From Entoloma clypeatum (taxonomy: Eukaryota > Basidiomycota > Agaricomycetes > Agaricales > Entolomataceae), in assembly GCA_963565915.1 (NCBI GenBank), contig OY751488.1, positions 2,604,001 through 2,668,000 of the forward strand: a stretch of DNA of 64,000 nt, read 5' to 3'. The translations under genes and the position numbers were made by a program. How positions within the stretch are numbered: the stretch's first letter is position 1; every line of letters starts with the position of its first letter. The notes under the pieces are model-generated. The model ran no database searches, was not told where the DNA came from, and worked only from the letters and a program-made list of their open reading frames with translations. Shown in pieces: positions 1 through 9,527 of this stretch.

Positions 1-1
1 T

Positions 2-1415
2 TACACTAAATTTCAGTGTGATAGAGACTCTGTGCCAAACCGTTCGATGGTTATCATCCAATTTTTCAATCCCGCCGATGCTGCTGAATTCGTAGAGGCA
101 TACAACGGGAAGCCTTTCAATTCAATGGAGGTCTGTGTTCACCTCCCCTCTATCGTGTCTCTTACCTATGCATTTCTCGCAGCCCGAAATTTGCAATATT
201 GTCCATATATTATCCGTCAAGTTCGACAAAGAAGATGTAGTCTCGCAGACGATAGCGCGGCTTCGTTCGTCGCAGGGGTCCATGTACGAACTCCCAACCT
301 GTCCAGTGTGCCTCGAACGGATGGATTCAGCCATCACTGGACTCATCACTGTGCCCTGTTCTCACACCTTCCACTGCACGTGTCTGAGCAAATGGGGGGA
401 CAGCCGGTAGGTGGCACTTATATCGGACCCTCATATTCTCATCCCAATTTCTAGATGTCCAGTTTGTCGTTACTCCCAAACTCTCCTATCATCTCACCCC
501 TCTTCATCTTCGTCCGCGCGGACCATCCCTTTCGCAAATCCATCGACACCCACTCTCTCTACCTGTTCTTCCTGCTCCTCGACCACCAACTTGTGGATAT
601 GTCTCATATGCGGTAACATCGGTTGCGGTAGATACGGTCGCGCGCACGCGCATCAACACTACCAGTGGACCACTCACCTGTACGCGTTGGAGCTCGAGAC
701 ACAGCGTGTGTGGGACTATGCAGGTGACGGCTACGTCCACCGTCTGATCCAGAACAAGGCAGACGGCAAGCTTGTCGAACTCCCAAGCGCGGCGGCATCT
801 ACAGGCGTCACTCCACGCGACACCGGTCTAGGTCCGAGTGCAGCAGATGCAATCAGTGCTGAGAAGATCGAGGCTATTGGTATTGAATATTCGTATCTGC
901 TGACTTCACAGTTGGACTCTCAGCGGTCGTACTACGAGGAACAGACGATGGATCTGCAAAGCCAGGTGCATGAACTCCGGGGTCTGGTTGAAAGGTTGAG
1001 CGTTGACTTTGAGAAGGAGCGGATGAGTCGGAAAGAAGAAGCGCTAGAAAAAGAGAAGGCGGAACAAGCGAGGTTATCGGGAATTCTGAAGGGGAAGCAA
1101 AAGGCGGAGAGTCGGGCAGAGAAAGCGGCGGAGCTGGCTCGAAAGTTGGAGGCAGAGAAGGCAATAAGTGATGGTCTGAAGAGGAACATTGGGAAAATGA
1201 AAGAGACGCTTGAACGCGTTGAGGCTGAGAAGACAGAATCCGTCGCGAAGATTCAGGATTTGGAGGATCAGTTGAGAGATATTATGTTCTTCCTTGAGGC
1301 CAAGACGAAAATCGAAAATGGGGAGGGTCAGGGAGCCGAACTTGCAGGAGGTTCTATTGGATTGCCAGCGCCGTCTTCAAATCCTGACAAAAAGAAAAAA
1401 GGGCGGAAACGATGA
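2..1415 (+). CDS. BRAP2/Etp1-like RING and UBP zinc-finger E3 ubiquitin ligase, 5' end outside window
   Basis: Partial at the 5' end; the open frame runs from the first bases. Likely exons are 2-130, 183-406 and 455-1415, joined by 52 and 48 bp GT-AG introns. Exon 1 encodes the end of the RRM-like BRAP2 N-terminal domain. Exon 2 holds most of a RING finger (CPVCLERM, then PCSHTFHCTCLSKW), completed across the intron by CPVCRYSQ. Exon 3 has a UBP-type zinc finger (CLICGNIGCGRYGRAHAHQHY) and a long charged coiled coil ending in a Lys/Arg-rich tail. This order is diagnostic of BRAP2, known in yeast as Etp1. The family binds ubiquitin and in animals restrains Ras-MAPK signalling by sequestering KSR. 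It is cytoplasmic. The convergent neighbour is another MAPK-pathway adaptor, which may be coincidence. The identity is firm; only the start is missing. Confidence 0.9.
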
Positions 1416-1710
1416 CTGTAGGTCCTCCCCCTCCTGTAATCGGTGCCCGAAAGGATTGAAAGAAGAAACAATCTTTTTGATTCATATTGTGTGCTAAGGT
1501 ACAATCATCAGACTCGAAAAAATTAATTGTAAAACATCGATAGCCCTAGATGTACATAGAGTAAATGCGGATATGAGTAGTTCATGCACTACGAATTGGA
1601 GCGTCATGTGGGTTATAGTAATTTCGCGCCACAGGACCGCGGGCAGTTGGGAGGCGATATTAGGTAGATACGGAACTATGTTGACTGGGATGAGGACAAT
1701 AACAAGGAGT

Positions 1711-4226
1711 TCAACTCCTTGGTTGCACAGCAGGGAATGCAGACGACATCGGTGAGATCTGTGGTTGATTGGAATCTTCAAGAATAGAACTGAGATGGGT
1801 CGGAACACTGCTGCTTGGTGTGGGTGGGACATTTCCAGAGGGTGCTACCTTGCCAATGAACCATGACTATTGAGTAGGAATATGTCAATTTCACCAATCA
1901 AGCTCATGTTGCAAAGAACATACCGGCACCCAACCACGATCTCCACCCTCTTCTTTTACGGCCTGTTAGAGGAGGCGTGAGGTATGACCCATAAAAGGAG
2001 TCAGCAGACCTATCACATACATATGACCAGTGATTGTAGCGTTTGAACACTCTCAAAGCATCATCTTTGACCAGATCCAGCTCTTCGTCTCCTTTTTTCT
2101 TGTAATCCATCAATGCGATGCCCGGGAAGCTGGTCGATATGATGCTCAAAGGCAAGATCGGGGTTTTCGATATCGGCGAATGAGGTGGTGATCCAGAAGT
2201 GGAACCGACTTTTGCTGCAGTAGCTTCAGCGATAGCCGAGGCCACGGGTACGTTTGTCTCCAACAGGCATCCCGCTGGTACCCAACCCTGTTTGACGATA
2301 TCGGTTTCGACAATGCCTGAACCCGTCGGGTCCCGTTGGACTACCCACCATCCTCGAGCACGGGAAAGGATGATGAATGTGTCCCCTCTGTGGGAAGTTC
2401 ATGAAAAAAATCGTGAAGTTCGGAGGAGCTTGAACTCACACGACGACATCAAATTCGTCTTCATGTTCGGCCATGTAAGGGTAGATAGCCACGGCATAGG
2501 ATATCCCTGTAGAGGCTATTGGTACATCCTTTGCAGTTGTACTGGCACTGGGCGGCTGGTCCCCTATTTCTGATCCCCGACTCTTGAGATCGGGCGAGGC
2601 ACCAACTGTTGTTCCACTCAAATGTGTTGACGATGGGGCTTGTGTTCCCTGTGTCCCTGCGGATCCAGGGACGGAGAACTCATCACCTCGGGAGTTTCTG
2701 CCGGCCGCAGGTGATAATATACTTTGGTCTGGCCATCCAGGTTGTGGGCTAAGTGACGATGATAATGCCGCAGGTGTTGACAAATCTTGCACTTCTAGTC
2801 TTGGGGGTCGGTGTATTGGCCGAGAGGTAGAGGGGGTTTTCACATGGCCTTGTGTTGCGGTGGTTGCGGCTGTGTCGCTGGTAATGGCAGAAGATGCTTT
2901 GCGAGCTGCATGCTTCTGTTGAGCAACGGCTATTGGCGATCGGATATCCTTGATATGTTTCAACATGAACACTGGGTTTTTCTTGGCGTCCTTCAACTTC
3001 TGGAAAAGAAGGAGAGGTTTTTCGTCATAGCTCAAGCAACGTTCTATCCGGTTACCTGAAAATGCTGTCATGTTCAAATCTCCTCTTAGAGGCAGTATTC
3101 ATACCGGGAGAACCATAGCAGATAAACATGGCGTAATTTTGCCAATTATCGTTGTTGATGCGATACTTCTTCAGGGCAGCCGGCAAAACCTTCCAGGTCG
3201 GATCATCCAGCGTGACCTTAAAACTCTTGTTAAGATTCTCGGAGCTCTCTTGTCGGTGAGGCCGGGGCGGGGTTTGATCGCCATTTGTGGCCGGAACAGA
3301 AACAGGGGGTGGGCGCGGCTTTTCGAATGACGATGTTGAGGCAGCATTAGTGACAGTGGAAAGTTGCGACGGCCCGCCATTGCGACTAAGAGGCGGTATG
3401 TCGTGTTCCAGTTGTTGCGGGGAGGGGTGAGGTGATTCGGCAGAATGATCGAGTTTCGTGGGTGAACTTTGGGAGTTGAACTGGGCCCACTTGAAGGACG
3501 GCTGTCGTTGAAGCTGGGTATTCTCGTCCTAGAGCAAGAAGTATTATGGGTGTAGGGCACATAGCCAGATGGAAGCTTACTACAGTCCGCGAGGTCGACG
3601 ACCGGTTATGGTTGAATTCCTCTATCAAAGAATACAGACTTTCCTTCAGGCTACGGTTGTCTTCCTCCAGGTGGTTGATCCGTTGAGCTAGCGTTGATGT
3701 TAGTTTAAGTAAGAGAGGATACCGAATGCTGGCACCTTGGTCTTTAACCATGTGATACAGGCCATCCAGAGATGTACTTTCGACGCGCTCAAGAGCTTCC
3801 GCTAACCAGGAAGCGGTGTGAGTGCCCCATTATGATTGAACGAGGGAGAAAATGGACATACACGGCGGGATATAATCCCCTGGCTCTATTGGAACTTCAT
3901 GGGCAATTTTGACGAGATAGATGGCCTTCAGGATAGCCAGCCTCTGGCCAATTGTGGCAACGCCAACTGCTTTCAGGCCCTCCGAGTCCAGAAGGCATAA
4001 AACGTCCCCGGATATCTTGTGTTCTGAGAAGGCAAATGTGTAAATGTGTAACTACAGTATGAAGAACGAAACCTCGAATCTGAGCTTCATATTGAGCGTA
4101 TCCTAAGCTTGAAAGCCAGGTATGGACATCGGACTCATCCCACTCGTGTATATGGCGTTCGGCCGCCGGTACGTCCATGGAGGGATAGAAGGGCAACAAT
4201 TTCGTCACATGATCAAGTTGGGCCAT
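1711..4226 (-). CDS. Ste50/Ubc2-type MAPK adaptor (SAM, RA and two SH3 domains)
   Basis: Multi-exon minus-strand gene. The chosen start (CAT at 4224-4226) gives MAQLDHVTKLLPFYPS just ahead of a SAM domain (WDESDVHTWLSSLGYAQYE, about 4070-4150). A short coiled coil follows (LEEDNRSLKESLYSLIEEF, about 3610-3690), then a Ras-association-like domain (about 2890-3230), a Ser/Pro linker, and two SH3 domains: YAVAIYPYMAEHEDEF (near 2470) and ALMDYKKKGDEELDL (near 2100). The second SH3 finishes through a 39 bp exon at 1924-1962 (RGWVP) and the last exon at 1711-1866 (SWFIGKV). Ascomycete Ste50 has SAM and RA only. The C-terminal SH3 domains are the basidiomycete arrangement known from Ustilago maydis Ubc2, which links Ras and G-protein signals to the MAPKKK in pheromone and filamentation signalling. 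Introns of about 55 bp are inferred from frame continuity. Confidence 0.85.
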
Positions 4227-4603
4227 GTTCTCTTCCCAAGTTGCGCTGACTGCCAGTAAGGTACTGCTTCGGTCTGCATTGATCAGGTGGTGCCGGCGGG
4301 TGCAACTTGTCAGGATGCAGTGAGCCCAGCGACCGCGCACCATCTCTGTCTGCTCTGTGCAGCGGGCATTCCTCACCGCGGCCCCCCAGCAACTTGTGGC
4401 TTTCTTTGTTTCGCTGGTCGCCTCATTCAACCGCTCTTTCGAACAGGCCGGGTCCGCAGCGGTGCGAGTCGTTTCTCTGCATCACGATTTGCGCACCCCG
4501 CCACCGGAAGGCGCGGTGCTCCCGAAATACGCATCTTCGCTGGGCTAGCAGGCACCATTTGCGCGCGGCTGACATGATCCAACATTCGGCGTTACCCTCC
4601 ACT
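4227..4603. other. upstream region of the Ste50-like gene, no gene seen
   Basis: GC-rich stretch between the Ste50-like start codon and the SDA1 fragment. Open frames exist but show no family resemblance. It presumably contains the adaptor promoter. Confidence 0.4.
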
Positions 4604-4920
4604 ATGAGACGAGGGACCCTCTAGGCAGCAAACCTTCCCCAGCTTCAGAATATAATCAAACGCGGTCCAGCTGCATACAAAGAAGAGTTCTCGCAGCAGT
4701 GGAATCATTACAGCAGCATTCGTGAAATATTGAAAGTAAATCTTGATGAACAAGGCCAATCTTTGCTTTCAGATCTGCAGTGGCGACTTGTTACCCAAAG
4801 GAAACCGGCGAACCTCCCCCCCTCTCTTCTCGAGAACTATGCCACATTTTAGTCCGGTGCTGCCTCGCCCAAAATCTCGCCATGCTCAGGAACAAGGGCG
4901 CCATTTCATCCATCGAGTAT
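4604..4920 (+). pseudogene. N-terminal fragment of SDA1 (60S ribosome biogenesis), broken
   Basis: An ATG at 4604 followed by six codons runs into an in-frame TAG (4622-4624). The frame then continues as NLPQLQNIIKRGPAAYKEEF and QQWNHYSSIREIL, which matches the start of SDA1, a nucleolar protein needed for 60S assembly and export. The block ends LLENYAT before another stop. In a different frame the family resumes as QNLAMLRNKGAISSIE (about 4860-4917). Past this point no SDA1 sequence is seen, although the family is usually about 700 residues. So this is a truncated copy with at least one nonsense codon and one frameshift. The functional gene should lie elsewhere. The matching blocks are unmistakable, but the exact breakpoints are uncertain. 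Confidence 0.7.
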
Positions 4921-5446
4921 GTTCCTTTATACATGCACTTTAAATAGACCTTACCGGCTGGCTGAACTCCTTATTCCCGGTTCCCCCCCGTGCCGCGTCC
5001 TCCACCCCCCAGGCCTTCATCCGGAACCGGACCGCGGCCAGTCTAGCAGGCGCATTGCGCGCTCGGTGTGGCACACTAAGAACAAGTGGGTTCACATGCA
5101 TCGCATATGGTCTTTTTCCGCCCTGAGAAATGTGGGTGGGATTTTTGGGAATGGGGGAAGGTGCAGGCCTGCAGCTCTCGCATGCCCTCCAGACCCTTCT
5201 TCGCTGGAGTTAGACCCCTTCCCGCGGTTTGGCCCCGTTCAAGCTGAGGATGAGTTCAGCGAGTCGCGCAGCCAGCTGCAACAGGGGTGTGCTGCCGGCG
5301 GCATGGGGACTGCATACATGAGCGGCGCAGTGGGGCACAAGACTGTTTTGTTCCACTCTCGTCGTGCGCAATGCAGAGCTTTGGTCTTGCAATATACCAA
5401 CAGCCATCCACCATTCAAATGGCATATGTTCAATACTTTATATTAG

Positions 5447-5800
5447 CGCCACCATTCCTATGCTCCTACCTCAAGTGACCTGAACACATTCCCACTGAAG
5501 GCTCATGCCGGTGGGGAGAAAGAGGCCATAGAAAAGATTGAAATTCTTGGACGAAAGTCTCGCCGGCAGCAAGCCGAAGCCAGCGAGCTTGCCGGACAAC
5601 TCAAAGGCTTGAAATTCGACCGGGACCAGTTGTCCACCAAGTACCAGAAGCTCAAGTGCCAGTTTCGAGACCTCAATAACCAGTGAGGACCCTTGCTGGC
5701 CATTCTATTCTCTACTGATATTATTTGCTCAAGATTCGATGATCTACAAGACCAACCCCACGCGCAGTCCAAACCAGAAACTATTTTTGTGGTGCTCCTG
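5447..5800 (+). pseudogene. possible coiled-coil gene remnant, unrecognised
   Basis: An open stretch without a start codon encodes a heptad-rich, charged segment (EKIEILGRKSRRQQAEASEL ... KYQKLKCQFRDLNNQ) and ends in a plausible donor (GTGAGG at 5683). An acceptor after CTCAAG near 5733 would continue the helix as FDDLQDQPHAQSKPE. That continuity suggests two exons of a coiled-coil protein rather than chance. No start, no domain and no full-length frame were found around it, so it may be a fragment like the neighbouring SDA1 piece. It could also be spurious. Confidence 0.3.
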
Positions 5801-6343
5801 TATATTGTGGGTCTCTGCGCGGCCTCGCGAAAATCGGCCACTTCCGCGCAAGGCGCGGCCCGCCTCCCCCTCCTCGCCCGAAGCGTCCGCGGTTGTCTGC
5901 ACCTGCTCATTTGCATCACGAGTCGGGGCCTGAGTAGATGTAGAAGAGGGGGTAGACCGCATGCCAACTGGCAATACCTATGCTATTTTATGCGGTGGCC
6001 ATGTAGCCGCAATATTCGCGACTCAGCACTACATACCCATGCTTTGTGTCTTACGACTGACGAGCCAGCGAGCGAGTCATGACCCGCCGCATGTAAGATA
6101 AACTATTCCTTTCCTGACCACCGTTCTCCTTTCTCTATTATAAACAATTGGTACTTATCTTTACTCAGTGATTTACATTATATTCACACTATACGCGCTA
6201 TTGTATCCGAAATTCGTGCTCCACCGCGCGACCTGCGCGCTACGCTTTGGTACCCGTAGCAGACGTTGCGGCGCTACAAGCTTGTACTGCAAGAGAACTT
6301 TTTGGTCACGTGTGTGAACATCTGCCATTGTCTCCCAGCTGCA
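5801..6343. other. region upstream of the CRN gene, no gene seen
   Basis: AT-richer than its surroundings towards the right end. No conserved coding signal was recognised. It presumably holds the CRN promoter. Confidence 0.35.
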
Positions 6344-9287
6344 ATGCGCCAACTTCGATTCAAACTCAAGAAGGCTGACACCCCGATTACGCTTGTGAAG
6401 CCAAAGTGGGAGCATCTTGCCTCAACATTCGCCGACGTGTTTGACATTCCGCGGGATCACATTGAGGTTGAGGCCGTCGATGAAAAAACAGGGGCGAGTA
6501 CTCCTCTCTCTAGCGAGCCGCAGCTCCAGTCTGTGTATGAGTTGTTCAATCGTTCTCCCGAAGACATCAGGCTGGTCGTGCAGGATTTGAAGACTGGTGA
6601 TTGTGAGTGGTGGTTGTCTCGCATTGCTGCCCACTTGCCCAACCTCGCCGCTATTTAACCAGCTCTTGCCACAATCTCTTTATCCTCGTCAGAGGAGTCC
6701 AATCTATCTGATTTATCCCAGACTGGTAAGCAAATTCACACCATGAGATCCTTTAATCACTCAATCCCTGTCTCAGATGACGAGTTCAAGTTGTTCTGCT
6801 GGTTTCTCGCTGAGTCCACTGAGATATTCTCAATCAAAATTGGAAAGGGCGAGACAGTGGATGATCTTAAGGAAGCGATAAAGAAGAAGAAGGGGCTCGC
6901 AGTTGCAGCTGACGATCTTAAAATCTGGAAGGTAGGTGTGCTTTCCTCACATGTGTTGGTTAGGAGATTGATGTTTGGAAAGTTATCCCCACCCGTCCGC
7001 TCTGCTGAAGTCGCCATCAAGGTTGCGGGTGCTGAAGACCTGCAGAATCTGTCAGTCAAGTTAAATGCCCCCGATGTTTTGTCGAGTCACTTCTTGCTGC
7101 CCGTCCGCGAGCATGTCCACATCGTCATACAACTGCCCCCTACAGGTCAGGATTCTCTTTCACTACATTGCTGGTTTGTTGATCACCAGCACCCCCACCC
7201 TTCCCAACCAACGCCAGGTACTCCGGTCCCTTTTTAGGCTTATCCTGGCATGATTCTCACCATGCCTGTTTTTGCCATTCCAGATTCCCACAAGCACCCT
7301 CGCTCGTGGCCAGTGGAGGACGATAGCAGGTCAACCAAGAAGGAGCGAACTGCCAGACCGTAGGTTCTATCTTTCGAACTGCCAATTTAATTTTTGATCT
7401 TGCCCCCCTTGCCCAGCCCAGGTGGGAGAAAGTGGAGCGTCAATGGATCAATCCGCGACATGGACATCAGTGGCTGCTATTATTTAGACCCTAAGGCCCA
7501 AAAGGTAACCCAGCAGTGTTTGGACGCTGTCGCGGCTGGCCAGCTTGTGTTACTTCCAGGTGCTCGTGCATCTGGAAAATCTACGCGGTTACTTTTCCTC
7601 CAGAAAGAACTGCAGCACATGGGCTACGATCCACTCTAGTATGTTGTTCTCGCAGATAGACCCACTACACATTTGCTAATGGCTGGCTTTTGATAAGCAT
7701 CTCATTTGATAACATAGAGATACCTGGTAATACAGCGTCGTTCTGGGGAGAATTCGGCGAGGTAGCTGCAGAAGCTATCTCTGCGGGCGATTTCAAATTT
7801 GAAGGGGATCCTTCCAGGGATCCGCGCAACATCTCATCTTCAAGAGAATTTCTGAGCTATTTTGCCGCAGGCGATGGGCAGCGCAAAGTTGTTCTTCTTG
7901 TCGACGAATTCAGTGAACTGTACCGGGCTGCACCCGCCATTCAAGATGATTGTCTCCGGGCCTTCCGGGCAATTAAAAACAGTACAAGATATGCGATCTG
8001 CAGTATAATCTCTGCTGGAACTTTCAGCATCTTGGATCTGGCGCCGACTGACCGCACAATCTCACCATTCAACGTCGCCAATCATATCCAAAATGCGTAC
8101 TTTACTCTTGAGGAGGTTCGCAAACTTTTTCACGAGTTTGCGCACGACAAGCGCATTGCAATAGAGGATGGTGTCATCGAAGATATATGGGAAAAGTCAA
8201 CTGGGTGTGTTTTCCCAGCTTGATTAGTCTTTGAGAGCTCAAATTCCACTGTAGCCACCCAGGAATGGTCTGCCTTTGTGGGCGAACGGTTTCCCAAAAT
8301 CTGCAAATTTTGTCCGACCATTCAAAGAAAATTGTGCTGTATAAAAACTGGCAGCAATTTCCGGCTGACAATCTGTACAATGAGATCGCTGGATACAATA
8401 CTTTTGCTTCCATGCTGAACTCGCTCTCGCGCCAGGATGCTGCCCCTGCTCTAAGCCTTCTCCGGTCTCTCTTTTTGGGATTTCTTGGTGACGTTCACAT
8501 GGCAGATGGCAAGGCTCAGATAGGCCTTGCAAATTTCTTGACAACAGAAGGAGTATTACTGAAGCCGAGCCTAACTGAACCATATTACCGGATGGCCTCG
8601 CCGCTTATAGATGGATTGATCCGAACGAAACTCATCCCCTCTGCATTTCCCCATGCTCCTTCATCGCACCCGCAGCGGCACAATGGCTCGCATTTCCTCG
8701 ATGTTTTGGATACCTTGGTCAAGGCGCTGCAGTTCTTTGACAGAAGGCTCATTCAGCTCGCCTCTTTCCAATCATACAAGACAGCAAAGGTCAAAGTCTG
8801 CGGGGCCCTCAAGATTCCTGTTCCTCGAGAAAGTGTATACGATACAGAACTCATGAGGATTCTTGCAAACTGGCTCCGGCCTTATCGCTGGACTGTCACA
8901 GGCCAATGGCATCTACAAAATCACTTGAACAAACACCGGTACTCTGACATCGTGATCAAGAAGGAGGATAACCCGACAATCGTTCTCGAGCTATTAGCAA
9001 CAGGAGAACCAGCTTTTATCAGGTCGCACATTGAGAAGACCCCTGAATACATGGCACTTCTGTCGGCAAGTGAGGCATGGATCGTCCATTTTACCTGTGA
9101 AGATGATTATAGCCCGACCTGGCAATCTGATGCAGAGTTGTCCTCTGGCATGAATGTGGTTCATTTCGCACATGACTTTGATTTTACGCAGGTATGGATG
9201 AGTGCGCGGTGGAAAGATGGTGCTGGAGTTGTGCAGCAGGTACTAAAGAAAAAGTTGACAATGGGGCCATCTGCTACCAGTGAATAA
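6344..9287 (+). CDS. Crinkler (CRN)-type protein: ubiquitin-like N-terminus, P-loop NTPase, PD-(D/E)XK nuclease
   Basis: Exons consistent with one frame are 6344-6596, 6693-6725, 6777-about 6931 and further exons to 9287; junctions at about 6932-7420 are the least certain. The first exon encodes a small PB1/ubiquitin-like segment. The third carries the CRN header (FKLFCWFLAESTEIFSIKIG ... TVDDLKEAIKKKKGLA, DDLKIWK), ending near EHVHIVIQLPP. From 7420 comes a P-loop NTPase: Walker A GARASGKSTR and Walker B KVVLLVDEFSEL. After 8260 are GMVCLCGR and a helical linker, then a REase-like fold (RYSDIVIKK ... TIVLELLATGE, about 8935-9010), with Asp and Glu placed as in PD-(D/E)XK nucleases. This matches the Crinkler-RHS-type architecture described by Aravind and colleagues and known from oomycetes, chytrids and some Agaricomycetes. 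No signal peptide is seen. Its role here could be effector, defence or inter-element conflict; that is not decidable from sequence. Confidence 0.75.
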
Positions 9288-9527
9288 GTAACCTTCTACA
9301 TGTAACTTAGCATATTCTGCTTGAATGCAGGGAGTCGCCTGCACGCGCGTGATCAAGAAGAGACATTATCGACCACTTGAGCTAGCTGCTCGCCCCATTC
9401 TGCTAAAGACGCTGGACTTACTTTACAGCTCAAAAACCGCGGCCATTTCGTACCTGAAATGCCCCCAAGTCAAAGGAAAATGGGTCAACGTCTCGTGCTC
9501 GGTATGTGCTAAACACTAAAGAGGACT

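Noticed and set aside
504..1189. Minus-strand open frames across the BRAP2-like gene
   Set aside because: They lie antisense to conserved RING, UBP and coiled-coil coding sequence and show no motif of their own.
4287..4624. Overlapping Ser/Arg-rich open frames upstream of the SDA1 fragment
   Set aside because: Composition reflects GC-rich DNA; no family motif. Only the last six codons matter, as the SDA1 start.
9325..9519. Short open frame between the CRN gene and POL3
   Set aside because: No recognisable motif, and it ends just before the POL3 start; likely chance.
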